The notes: generated by a model from the letters alone, not told the origin. Positions 48,841 to 59,577 are shown, counted from the stretch's first letter. The stretch is 64,000 bases of DNA from Syngnathus acus (GCF_901709675.1 NC_051095.1:5827956-5891955), one strand, 5' to 3'. Program-made: numbers and translations.

Positions 48841-51800
48841 AAGATAAGATAAGAGGAACTTTATTAATCTCACGTGTGAGAAACTGCATGTAACAACAGC
48901 TCGATTTACAGGAAGGTACAAGTTGGGGGATAAAAGTGCAAAAAGAGACTTCAGGAGACTTCAGGACCGTAGTCCTCCGGCATAATAAATAGAATACACT
49001 ATAAAAAAAATAAATATGGAAAAATAACAGCAATTGTAGCAAAACTAAAAATATGCGCTATGAATATTTACAGAAAGGAGATAAAAAAGTGGTAAAGTGT
49101 CGTAAAGTGTATGGAGTTTAGCAGTGCTAATTACAAAGAGAAATATTGCACGGGTTATAGGAGTGAAATAGATCTATGCATTGTGTGGCAGAAAATATTG
49201 CACATTGGGCTTAAATTGCACATTGGGGTTAAGAATTGCACGTTACGGGGAAAGTATTGCACAGAAGGATGTGTTTACAGGTTGTCATTGTACAGCCTGA
49301 TTGCGGTGGGGATGAAGGAGCTGCGATAGCGTTCCTTCTTACACGGGGGGAGTCTGAGTCTCTGACTGAAGGAGCTGCGCAAGTTCTCCAAAGTCAGATG
49401 CAGTGGGTGAGAGGGGTTGTTCCTGATGGATGCTAGCCTAGCTAGCACCCTCCTCTCGCCCACCTCCTCAACAGTGTCAAGAGGGCAGCCCACCACAGAG
49501 CTGGCCCTCTTAACCAGTTTGTTAAGCCTCTTCCTATCCCTCTCTGTGCTGCTCGGAGCCCAACAGACCACAGCGTAGAGGATGGCAGAGGCTACCACTG
49601 AGTCATAAAAGATTTTTAACAGAGGCCTGCTCACTCCAAAGGAGTTGAGTCTCCTCAGGAGGTGGAGGCGACTCTGTCCTTTCTTGTAGACGGCGTTCAT
49701 GTGATCAGTCCAGTTCAGTTTATTGTTGAGGTGAACACCCAGGTACCTAAAACTGTCCACGACCTCAATGTCCCGACCCTGGATGTTCACCGGTGAGTGG
49801 GGAGGTGCTCCTCTCCTAAAGTCAATCACCAGCTCCTTCGTCTTACTGGTGTTCAAGCACAGGTGATTGTGCTCACACCAGTCCACAAAGGCGCTGATGG
49901 CCGACAGGTACTCCAGCTCGCCCCCCTTAGACATACAGCCAACAATAGCTGAGTCATCGGAGAACTTCTGGAGATAGCAGATATCAGTGTTATACGTGAA
50001 GTCCGAGGTGTACAGTGTGAAAAGGAATGGAGACAGGACTGTGCCCTGAGGTGCTCCAGTGCTGCAGACTACCACCTCTGATCGGCAGCCATGCAGTTGC
50101 ACGTACTGGGGCCGGTTAGTGAGGTAGTCAATGGTCCAGTCAGTGAGGTGATGGTCCACTCCAGTGTCTAGCATCTTCACTCGTAGCAGGGCCGGCGAGA
50201 TGGTATTGAAGGCACTGGAGAAGTCAAAGAACATGACCCTCACAGCGCTGCCGGCGGACTCCAGGTGGGTGAGCGTCCGCTGCAGCAGGTAGATGACGGC
50301 GTCTTCCACCCCAATGCCGATCTTGTAGGCAAACTACAGCGGATCCAGAGTGGGGCTCACCACGGAGCGGAGGTGGCTGAGAACCAGGCGTTCCATCACC
50401 TTCATGATGTGGGAAGTGAGGGCGATGGGTCTGAAGTGGGCCGGTTCCTTGGCGCGCGGTGTTTTGGGAACTGGGACGATGGAGGATGTCTTCCATGCGC
50501 TGGGCACCTTCGCCAGGCTGAGGCTCAGGTTGAGGAGGTGGCACAGAACATGGCAGAGATCATCAGCACATGTCCGTAGCAGCCGGGGGGAGATGCCATC
50601 CGGTCCCGGGGCCTTTCTCTGTTTCAGCTTCCCCAGCTCTCTCCTCACCTGAGCAGGAGTGAAGGAGAGGGGAGGGGGCTGAGATGAGGTTGAAGGCCGT
50701 GGTGAGTCATTGAGAGAGATGAGTGATTGTCCATGTGGTGGGCGGGAGGGTGTTAAGTGGCCATGAAGCAGGGGGGAGTGGGTTGATTGTCCATGAGGCA
50801 GGCGGGGGGGTGGATCCAGGTATCCAGGCAGTGGGAGGCTGGGGGGGGCAGCGGACAGGGGGGAGAGAGGGAGTGGGGACAGGCCAAACCGGTTGAAGTG
50901 CTGGTTAAGCTCATCCGCCCAGCGTTGATCCCCGTCAATGCTGCCACTCGCTCTCCGTCCAGAACCAGACATAGTCCTCAGGCCACGCCACACATCCCGC
51001 ACGTTCCTCTGTGCGAGTTCCTCCTCCATCCTCCTGGCGTACTCCCGCTTTGCTTCGCGGATCGTCCTCTGGAGCAGATGCTGCAGCCTCTTCTGCTCCT
51101 CTCTGTCCCCGCGTCTAAAAGCCCACCACTTCTTGTTGATAAGGGCTTTCAGATGCGGGGTCATCCAGGGGTGGTTATTTGAGTAGCAACGCACCCTCTT
51201 AGTAGGTATTGTGCTCTCAACGCAAAAATTAATGTAATCCGTGATGCAGTCAGTGAGGGCGTCGATGTCCTCGCCATGATCACTGTAGAAAACTTCCCAG
51301 TCGGTAGACTCAAGGCAGCTTCTCAGATGTTCAATGGCTTCCTCGCTCCACACCCTCACTTCCTTTACCTGCGGGGGGTCTCTTCTCACCTTGGGTGAGT
51401 ATTGGGAGGTGAGTAGTACCAGGTTGTGATCCGAGCGGCCCAGAGGGGGGAGGGCAGAGGCTGTGAATGCTCCCTCAGCATTGCAATAGAAGTGGTCCAG
51501 TATCTTATTGTCCCTGGTAGCACAGTTTACGTACTGAGTGAAGGTGGGCAACGTGGAAGACAGAGAGGCATGATTGAAATCACCGGTAATGGCAATGAAG
51601 GCCCGTGGATGGTCTGTCTGCAGCTTGCACACGGCGCTGTGAATGACGTCACGCGCACGCGCCGCATTTGCAGACGGGGGAATGTAGACACATACCAGAA
51701 TAATATGTCCAAATTCTCTCGGGAGGTAGTAAGGTCTCATGCTTATAGTCAGAAACTCGATGTCCTCGGAGCAGTGTTTCTCTCTGACGTAAACATGGGA

Positions 51801-52442
51801 CTGCTTGCACCACGCTTCATTTATGTAAACCGCGATTCCACCGCCTCTCGTCTTACCGGTCTGAGCTGCACTCCTATCCGCTCTCTCCAGTCTGAACCCG
51901 GGTAGAGAAACAGCGGAGTCCGGGATGGTGTCAGTCAGCCACGATTCAGAAAAACACAGCAGACTCGCGTCCCTGTATAGTCCGTAGAATCGTGTCAGAG
52001 CCGCGAGTTCATCCATCTTCCCGTGTAACGAGCGGACATTTCCCGTTACAACGGTCGGTAAACACGGCTGCTTTTTCCTCTTTCCCGATCCTCTACAGCC
52101 TCTCCTCCGTCTTCTTAGTTCCTCCGGAACCTTAGGTTTCGTGGCGAAGTCGTAGGATCTGGGTCGTGCGGCAAGCAGCTGGTCTCGGCTGTAAACAATG
52201 AGACTCGCGGCGACTCCACTGAATGCACCACCACGCGCCGGTTGAAAAAGTAACGAGAAAAGGAGGACTACGGCCAAAAAAGCTCCCGAACTAGGTTTAA
52301 CATGTGCAGGCTTGCACAAAGTTCCCCCTAGTAGAGAGAAAAACTTAGAAAGAAAACTAGAAATAATAACTAAGAGTGAAAAAGGGAGGAAAGAAGGGAG
52401 AGCTGTTGCAACAGGCTGCACGCAGGGCGGCACCATCTTGAT
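48841..52442 (-). mobile_element. L2-type non-LTR retrotransposon (LINE), nearly full length
   Basis: A 3.6-kb LINE in reverse orientation. The open frame from 52436 encodes an APE-type endonuclease (TGNVRSLHGKMDEL, FSESWLTDT, ITGDFNH, GRSDHNLVLL) and then reverse transcriptase (APGPDGISPRLL, FRPIALTSHIMKVMERL). An in-frame TAG at 50334-50336 interrupts it. The same frame continues with [24 protein letters not shown], the catalytic FSDDSAIVG and the C-terminal domain, ending at 49275. A 3' untranslated region of about 430 bases with ATTGCAC repeats ends in AATAAAG and a short TTATC repeat at 48841-48855. L2/CR1-group assignment rests on RT phrases and tail type; a specific subfamily was not determined. 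Confidence 0.9.
49275..52436 (-). pseudogene. LINE endonuclease-reverse transcriptase frame with one internal stop
   Basis: Coding part of the LINE above. Two open frames in the same phase, 700 and about 344 codons, are separated only by the TAG at 50334-50336. No frameshift was noticed. The N-terminal 80 residues are hydrophobic and basic and have no recognised domain. Confidence 0.88.
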
Positions 52443-53056
52443 CTAATGTCCCCTGGTCGTTCTGCTACTTTTCTGCACAAACGTCACGAGTAAGATGTTA
52501 TTTCTAAGTACGAAAAACAATTAATGCTAAATTAGGAAAAACTCAGTTTAACCTTCATCGTGTGTGCTTTTTATTTTGCGATCAAAACTCAGAAACACAC
52601 GTTTTACACAACATTTTATGGTCAGTACCTCCAGTGTGTTGGTTTATTTTGTAAATAGACCTGGAATAAAATATTAGATATTAGACAGAATATTAGACTT
52701 GCTTGTCTTGTGTGCTGACACCGTGGTTCGATTCCCACATATGGATGTGTGTGAATGTGTGTGTGTGACAAAAATAACAAATTACATCCACCACCAGAGG
52801 CCGCTACGGCGCTGCAACTTTTACGCACATTTTACGCATGGGTCACGTGGCTTCAAGGCGTTCGGTGGGCGGTTCCCCCACACCCGAAGGCTTAATTGAG
52901 TTCACCCTGAGTCCCGGCTAGCGTGAAGTCGAGTCCACGATGGTCTGCGATCCGGTGAGCCTGCAGTGAGTCGCCCCCGCGGCCACACCGACGATGGTCG
53001 CTGTCTGTCGCCTCCTTACCGGAGCTCACTAGTGCCCAGAGCTTCTCGTGCCGAAC
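52443..53056 (+). promoter_or_regulatory. bmp15 upstream region
   Basis: Only 614 bases separate the LINE from the bmp15 ATG. Candidate sites are an E-box CACGTG at 52844-52849 and TAATTG at 52893-52898, a NOBOX-type homeodomain element of the kind described in oocyte gene promoters such as Gdf9. GC content rises from about 52920. These are sequence matches only. Confidence 0.35.
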
Positions 53057-54486
53057 ATGCGTGGCCAGCACAGTTTCCCGTGCGTCTTGCTCCTGTCCCT
53101 GGCCTTGGTTCAGGTCCTCGCCTTTCTGGCGTTCCAGCCGTGTGGGATTGCGGCCGGATCCAAAATGTCTCCCCGTCGCGGCAGGCGCCGCCGCGACGCC
53201 GAGGCCCCAGGCGCACACCACCGGCCGCTGACCGACGAACAGAAGGCCGACCAGAACCTGCAGTTCATGTTGAGTTTGTACAGCAGCGCGGCGGGACCGG
53301 GCGGTAGACCCAAACAACACCGGAAGTTCGGCTCCAACACAGTACGGCTGCTCAGACCCTCCGCGTCGTCGGTGCAGTACCTACCGGCGTCCAAAAGTAA
53401 GAAATACATTCAGTGAGCCATTTTTTTTCTTTTCTTTTTTGTATTAGTGGGCCATTGCTTGACAGGTGCAAACATGCTTTATTCTGGCTAAAAGTCTGAA
53501 AACGTCAAAACGGCTTTAATCAGATCTGATTTGACTACTTTATATGGGGTTACTAGGTTTCATGGATGCCAAAGTCTTGGCATAGGTCTAGTCATCTCAA
53601 CGTGTCTTTTTGTTCTTACCTTAAAGACCACCACTACAACTTCAGTGTCCAGTACCATGTGGACATTCTTTCTTCGGAGCAGCTGATCCGAGCATCCTTT
53701 GTTCACCTTCGATCTTCTGCCGCTCTCATGCCTCCCCGCTGCCACGCTGAGGTCATGTGGCCAGGCGAGGAGAGCCTGCTCACCACCATGGAGCCCCATC
53801 AGCGCTGGACAGAGGCGGACGTCGGCACTCGCGTGCTCCGAGGCAAAAAGGACGGGGGACGCTTGACCCTCACTGCTCAGTACTGGTGCACAGAGCAGGA
53901 GGGGAACCAAGAAGGCGAAGGCCCGTCTCGTCAGTGGCAAAGAAACTACCACTTGGAAGCCCCGTCACTGCTTTTGTACCTGGAGGAGGAAAAGCCTGGG
54001 CAAGACTGGGTGATGAGGCAGCTGCCCAAAGGGAGAGACCTCATGAGTTGGTTGAGCCGCTGGCACCCCTTCCTCCGCCGGCGCCGCAGTTCCAGAAGCT
54101 CACCGCCGGATCCTCCGACCACTCACGCCTCCGCCTCCATCATCGCTGCGGCAAAAAGCAAAACTGGAACGCCTAAGAACCGCTGCAAGCTGCACTCCTT
54201 TCACCTGTCTTTCGAGAAGCTGGGCTTGGGTCACCATATCGCGCCGCCCGTCTACAACCCTCGCTTCTGCCAGGGCGACTGCCCGCATGTGCTGACCTAC
54301 GGCTACCACTCGCCCAACCACGCCATCATCCAGACCATCATCCACGAGCTGGGGGTGGGCGATGTCCCGCTGCCCTCCTGCGTGCCCTACAAGTACATGC
54401 CCATGAGCGTGCTGGTGGTGCACAAGAAGAAGGTAGAGTACAAGGAACTGGAGGACATGGTGGCAGAGTCGTGCACGTGCCGCTAG
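53057..54486 (+). CDS. bmp15: Bone morphogenetic protein 15 (oocyte TGF-beta ligand)
   Basis: BMP15 is a secreted TGF-beta family ligand made by oocytes that signals to follicle cells and controls follicle growth; in fish it also affects ovary maintenance. Two exons, 53057-53396 and 53627-54486, join in phase to 399 residues. ATG at 53057 gives a hydrophobic signal peptide. The prodomain has a family segment (FMLSLYSS, KFGSNTVRLLRP) and an N-glycosylation sequon NFS. A tetrabasic site LRRRRSSR is a candidate proprotein convertase site before the mature domain. The mature domain starts near RCKLHSFHLSF and ends ESCTCR, with six cysteines: the usual fourth cysteine, used for covalent dimers, is absent, as in known BMP15 and GDF9. 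HSPNHAIIQ, SCVPYKY and AESCTCR favour BMP15 over GDF9. Head-to-head position next to shroom4 matches human SHROOM4-BMP15. Confidence 0.95.
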
Positions 54487-54610
54487 AGGGCGCTGCGGCC
54501 ACTACAATGGCTTTCCACACAAGCAGGCGCAGGCCGGGGCCGTGTTTGGACTTTGCGCTCGTGCCGAAATGCGAACCAGCATTCACCGTCACTTTGTGTT
54601 AAGCAGTGAA

Positions 54611-54616
54611 AATAAA
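54611..54616 (+). promoter_or_regulatory. Candidate polyadenylation signal of bmp15
   Basis: AATAAA about 125 bases after the bmp15 TAG. A short 3' UTR is plausible, but not proven. Confidence 0.5.
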
Positions 54617-55164
54617 CAGGGCTAACTTGCTCCAAAGCATTCCAAACTCAAACATTGAAAGCATGTCATCTTGTATGCCGTGTTGATCCGAAAACTGAAG
54701 CACCGTTTTTGCCTTTGGCTTATTTATTAGACTTAGACTCATGATGCTAACCAATAAGATTTTAACGTGTCTGACGCAAAGCTCAAATAATCTGTTTTGT
54801 ACCTAATTCTAACAGGAGGGGGTCCCAGGAAACTGCACAAACGAAGGAAATGTTCACCAATGCAATTTCAGTCTCATATCTGCTCAAGCAACATATCTGT
54901 CTAGCTCTGGGGAGACTCCCTTCCTTTTCTTATCTGTGAGAGGCCCTCACTAGTTATGAACAGAACACCTTTGTTCTTTGTTCAAGAGAAGTTGTTTCTT
55001 TTTGATACCTTGTAGTTTCATAAATTGTTGTTGATCGGGACAGTTTTTAAGTTATCCCACATTTACTCAATGTTTGTTTAAGTAGACCATGCAAGTTATC
55101 TCACATCTACTTAACGTTTGTTGGAGTGTATGCACGAGAGGTATCTGATTATTTACTTATTATT
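54617..55164. other. Non-coding 3' flank of bmp15
   Basis: Nothing recognised apart from a short duplicated phrase, AGTTATCYCACATYTACT, near 55051-55070 and 55095-55112. Confidence 0.6.
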
Positions 55165-55390
55165 AAAGTCAAAAGTGAAAGTCTGCTTAATTGTCAATTT
55201 CTTCTCATGCCAAGACACACAAAGAGATCGAAATTACGTTCCCACTATCCCACGGTGACAAGACATAGCACACAATATTCCTACAAGTAAACAACACAAA
55301 AAATAAAAACAAGAAGGCACAAACAATGAAATAATAAGAGTGATGAATAAATAATATATAAACAAATAACATAATAAGAGGAGCAAAAAT
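55165..55390 (-). mobile_element. LINE 3' end fragment (copy 1)
   Basis: On the - strand this reads through the tail of the LINE at 60950-62443: GTTGTTTACTTG, a CACCGTGGGATAG-like segment, TTGTGTGTCTTG, then a TTGAC-rich end. Only the 3' untranslated end is present, the usual result of 5'-truncated insertion. Several substitutions separate it from the other copies. Confidence 0.85.
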
Positions 55391-55840
55391 GGAGATTGAA
55401 ATTGGAAAGTGTTAGGCTACGGATTTTAGTTATTGATCTGACTCCAAATTGCGATCAACACTTAACACTGGGGGTCCCTCACACTAATATTCGTGTGTTC
55501 TTGAGACCATCAAGAGACAACACATTCTTCCGGCTTGGCCAGTTATAAAGAAACACAATTATGAATATTCAAGCATGCAAAACATTGTGGCCTTCACATT
55601 CCTTTCCACTTTATTATGCGACTACACGAGCACACTTCTACTGAAACTTATATTGATATGATTACCGTGTTTTCCGCACTAAAAGGCGCACCGGATTATA
55701 AGGCGCACCTTCAATGAACGGCCCATTTTAAAACTTTGTCCATATATAAGGCGCACCGGATTATAAGGCGCATAAAATAGAAGCTATACTGCAAAAAACT
55801 GAGGTTGACTAGGGTTGCGGTATGCATCCACTAGCCAATA

Positions 55841-56134
55841 AAGATTAAAGATTAAAGTCCCAATGATCGTCACACACACACCTGGGTGTGGTGAAATTTG
55901 TCCACTGCATCTAATCCATCCCCTGGGGGAGAGGGGAGCAGTGAGCAGCAGCGGTGCCGCGCTCGGGAATCAGTTGGTGATCTAACCCCCCAATTCCAAC
56001 CCTTAATGCTGTGTGCCAAGCAGGGAGGCAATGGGTCCCATTTTTTATAGTCTTTGGTATGACCCGGCCGGGGTTTGAATCCACAACCTCCCAGTCTCAG
56101 GGCGGACACTCTACCACTAGGCCACTGAGCTGGT
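55841..56134 (-). mobile_element. tRNA-derived SINE (V-SINE-like)
   Basis: On the - strand the head is tRNA-like: a TGGCCTAGTGGTAGAGTG A-box and a GGATTCAAACC B-box. A body with GGGACCCATTGCCTCC and GGGTTGGAATTGGGGGGTTA follows, and a tail of ATTAAAG units. The family is common in teleosts; the V-SINE name is from memory of the body sequence. Not a functional tRNA gene, since no cloverleaf is completed. Confidence 0.75.
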
Positions 56135-56152
56135 AATAACCAACGAGCCCTC

Positions 56153-56800
56153 TGTAAACAATCGCGTTTCTCAAACGATCTCCTATAAAATGATCGGAAC
56201 TGACTAAAGTTCGATCTAACGCATTGGTACTACTTACCTATGTTTCCCTTCCATATCGATCCGTAGATTTACTCGAAACATTAACAGAGCAGCCTATTTT
56301 GACATGAAATAGCCTGGTGCGTATAGCAGCTATCGTTATAGCATTAGCCATCCGCAAAGTCCCACGAGCCTCAGCTCGCAATCTCCCATGAGCCTCAGCA
56401 AAGTGTAAACAATCGCGTTTCTCAAACGATCTCCTATAAAATGATCGGAACTGACTAAAGTTCGATCTAACGCATTGGTACTACTTACCTATGTTTCCCT
56501 TCCATATCGATCCGTAGATTTACTCGAAACATTAACAGAGCAGCCTATTTTGACATGAAATAGCCTGGTACATATAGCAGCTATCGTTATAGCATTAGCC
56601 ATCTGCAAAGTCCCACGAGCCTCAGCAAAGTGTAAACAATCGCGTTTCTCAAACGATCTCCTATAAAATGATCGGAACTGACTAAAGTTCGATCTAACAC
56701 ATTGGTACTGCTTACCTATGTTTCCTTTCCATATCAATCCGTAAATTTACTCGAAACATTAACGGAGCAGCCTATTTTTAAATGAAATAGCCTCGTGGGT
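56153..56800. repeat. Tandem repeat, about 227-251 base unit
   Basis: The phrase TGTAAACAATCGCGTTTCTC starts units at 56153, 56404 and 56631, so periods are 251 and 227. The first unit has an extra CTCGCAATCTCCCATGAGCC segment. The third unit degrades near 56800. Lies wholly within the pogo-like element. Confidence 0.93.
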
Positions 56801-57455
56801 ACAACAGCTATTCGGTGACGCCCCCTGACTACAGTTGCCGTAATGTTGGGAAGCGATACGACCTTGTAATTTACTAGTCGTACTAAAACGTACTGAAACA
56901 TTTTGGCAGAGCACTGTGTACAACCAGTATGGATCAACAAATTCATCAATTGATCCATATATAAGGCGCACTGGACTATAAGGCGCACTTTTGAGAAAAT
57001 TTTAAGTTTTTAGATGCGCCTTATAGTCCGGAAAATACGGTATATATAAGTCTATCGCAGCCTCAATAAAATATATTTGCAAACTGCCAAAAGCATATAT
57101 TGGTATGACTATGAGTCTAGCGCCGGCTTAATAAAATATGTTTGCAAACTGCCGAAAGCACATTTCCCTTTATTCCCTCTCATGACCTCATTTATGGTTT
57201 TCTCGATCAACCGGACAGTGAGTGATCTAATACATGGAATACAACAACCACATAAAATACAACTTACGAATAGCACTCCTCCTAAAATTAATTCAGAAAA
57301 TCTCGAAAAGCATTTCGGGCCCTTCACTTTCCTTCTCCGTATTGCTACTCCTACTCCTTCTGTCCCCCCCCCCTCTTGGCCGTGTCACGGACCCGGCCAA
57401 ACAGGAATACCTTCATTCTGATGGAACAAACTCTGGGGCCAGACGGAGTTGCGAG

Positions 57456-57655
57456 TAGTCAAAGTCAAAGTCTGCTTTATTGTCAATTTCTTCACATGCC
57501 AAGACACACAAAGAAATCAAAATAACGTTCCCACGGTGACAAGACATAGTACACAATATACACACAAGTAAACAACACAAAACAAAATAAAAACAAGAAT
57601 GTACAAACAATGAATAAATAAGAGTGATGAAGAAATAATAAATTAATAAGTAGTG
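57456..57655 (-). mobile_element. LINE 3' end fragment (copy 2)
   Basis: Same 3' end as at 55165-55390 and 62240-62443, in reverse orientation. AGTCAAAGTCAAAGTCTGC at its left is the complement of the TTGAC-rich tail. It interrupts the ERV-like integrase fragment to its right at the point where that domain would end. Confidence 0.88.
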
Positions 57656-58250
57656 ATACCACCGGCTTCCTTTGAAGTCGAGCTGGGCCGCGTGAGACGT
57701 CCTGGCTACGAAACGAAAGGGGCTCTTCCACCGGGGGTCCGTCCACTTCCTGGAGATGACTCGGACGTACACATACGGCGTGAGCTGTTTCTCCACTGAC
57801 ACGCCTTCCTCCGCCGCAGCCGCAGCGGATTTCTCTCCAATCTGTGCAGAAACACTGGATACCAAAGCAGACAAATAGGACCAGTATGCTGTATGAGACA
57901 AATTTGGTACCGGAACATCCTCTGGTGTGACGAGCGTCGTCGCTGGTCCCGGCATTAGACAACCCGTCATCAATTCAAACGGTGCGAATCCAGTGTGCCT
58001 GTTAACGGATTGTCGCACAGACAGCAAGGCAAGCGGAAGTGCTTGTAGCCAATTCATTGTCGTCTGAGCAATGATTTTGGCAGATTTCTCTTTCAAAGAA
58101 AGAAAGACACACGGACTTTGTCGCTCAGAAGATGAGCTGTCAGTAAATACGTTTCGCAGCGTGTAAATTAATGTCTGATGGTATTTAGACCTGACAGTCA
58201 TCCTCGGTGCGCACGGAGTGCAAGATGGAAGCAAAGGGTTGCTTGCAAAG
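57656..58250 (-). pseudogene. Endogenous retrovirus-like integrase C-terminal fragment
   Basis: Old retroviral remnant. The - strand frame contains integrase C-terminal phrases (NWLQALPLALLSVRQ, TGFAPFELMTG, DPRWKSPFRFVART) like class I fish endogenous retroviruses. The catalytic core, reverse transcriptase, env and LTRs were not found, and upstream sequence is out of frame. Non-functional. The open frame continues at both ends into unrelated sequence. Confidence 0.7.
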
Positions 58251-58444
58251 CGGATGCTCGGCTTTGTTGTGTGACCACACCTGGATGCATGGGAAACAGA
58301 AGCGATGGCGGCAAACATGCAACTCATCGCCGTGGGGGCCATCACCCGAGCAGACAAGAGACGCAACATAATGTCATTGTTTGTGGAAACACAAGATTTG
58401 TGTGAGAAAATTGAAGCAGTAGCACACTAACACTTGATTACCAG

Positions 58445-58545
58445 CAGGGCTGTGGACTCGGTCGGATTATTGCACCGAGTCCGAGTCCGGCCTCTTGACC
58501 ACGAGTCTGAGTCCGGCTGTCCATTTTTTTTCTGTTAATTCATGT
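58445..58545. mobile_element. hAT-type terminal fragment
   Basis: CAGGGCTGTGGACTCGG followed by repeated GAGTCCGAGTCCGG phrases is the terminal region of a dispersed fish hAT-like element. A second CAGGGCTGTGGA in the same direction is at 59019. The element body between is not recognised. Confidence 0.5.
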
Positions 58546-59018
58546 GACTGCTTAGTCTTTATTCAAGGCTAATTTAGATCAAAATCTAAATAATTACAAC
58601 AGTTTTGTGATGGCTTTGTCTTTATTAAACATATAAACGAATACAATAAACAGATTCTTTCAAGTTTTAATCATTAATTACACCATTATAGCTCAGACAT
58701 TTATCTAAACACAAATAATTAGTGACGACCCCACAACTATCGAAACACATGAATGATATAAGCTGGGTGACATAATCGTCCTTGACATTGGTACATAATG
58801 TAAACATTAGCCTAAGTGCAACTCAACGTGGCCGCATTGATCGTAATTTACGCTCCGTTCCCCCCCCCAAATCTAGAGGCAAAACATTATTCTCTCGCTA
58901 CTCCCGGGTTCTTCCATCTTGGCTGCGCGCGGGGCATTGTGGGTCTTGTACGTGCACGCACGCACGCAGGCAGGCGGGCGCGCACGCAACAACTAAATTT
59001 GTCTTCATAACAAGCAAG

Positions 59019-59515
59019 CAGGGCTGTGGACAGTATTCCTACGCGCATTCTCAGCAGCATGATGAAAATAAAATTCAATAACGTCACTGAGGCATATTTT
59101 AACGAACTCCACTTCATTGTATGGCTTTTTAGCCCGTGCAATGTTCCAAGCCAGTTGACACAATGCAAGTGTGACAGTCTCTGAGTGCTTCGTAATTGTT
59201 TTGAAAAACTGTACCTATTTTTCTGCCTGACTTTTCAAAGTCTCCAAACTTGTGCTTGCGAAATTCAGTCCCTTTTGCAAAGTCCTTATCGATATTGGCA
59301 TGAAGTGAGCTGAAGTGGCGCTGACCATTTGAAGCTTTTAAATGCGCCAATGACGTCCGACATATCAGGCAGAATGGCTTGCCATAGCGTTCAACAAAAA
59401 ACAACTTTAACTGTTAAAAACGTCCTGTGTTCATCGTCATATATTCGTTTAGCTGTGCATTTTTTCCTTGCCATTTTGGCAAGCGTCTTGTCAGCTTTTC
59501 TGGACCTAACGGGCC
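59019..59515 (-). pseudogene. hAT transposase N-terminal fragment (BED-type zinc finger)
   Basis: The - strand frame from 59404 reads FFVERYGKPFCLICRTSLAH, then RHFSSLHANIDKDF and GTEFRKHKFGDFEK, the BED-like zinc finger of GTF2IRD2/hAT-type transposases. Out-of-frame sequence to about 59515 supplies the preceding KR-Y-DDEHRTF segment, so frameshifts have occurred. CAGGGCTGTGGA at 59019 may be its terminal repeat. The rest of the transposase is absent, and the fragment abuts the broken end of the Gypsy pol gene. Confidence 0.65.
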
Positions 59516-59577
59516 CCCATAGTCACAGCCGGCGGCGCTCAATGCTGTCAAGTTCTTTTTCAAACTTGATCGTGTGA

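Larger units (their letters stand above)
55665..57040. mobile_element. pogo-like non-autonomous DNA transposon (CCGTATTTTCC family)
   Basis: The left end CCGTGTTTTCCGCACTAAAA and the inverted right end CCGTATTTTCCGGACTATAA match over about 26 bases with three differences. TA lies on both sides (55663-55664 and 57041-57042), the Tc1/mariner/pogo target. GGCGCACCGGATTATAAGGCG subterminal phrases repeat inside both ends. No transposase remains. It contains a SINE (55841-56134) and tandem repeats (56153 to about 56800). Confidence 0.75.

Noticed and set aside
48841-52442. LINE target duplication GTTCCCT / GTCCCCT
   Set aside because: The short imperfect match around the two ends is within chance and the 5' boundary is uncertain.
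53048-53056. Upstream start for bmp15 at 53048
   Set aside because: That codon is GTG; the first ATG in frame is at 53057 and gives a normal signal peptide.
53560-53952. 130-codon - strand open frame
   Set aside because: Antisense of bmp15 exon 2 without independent support.
56041-56130. Possible tRNA gene
   Set aside because: A and B box matches belong to a SINE head; the sequence continues into a SINE body and lacks a complete cloverleaf.
56153-56800. CRISPR-like array
   Set aside because: Unit length is over 220 bases, there are no short repeats with unique spacers, and the window is vertebrate DNA.
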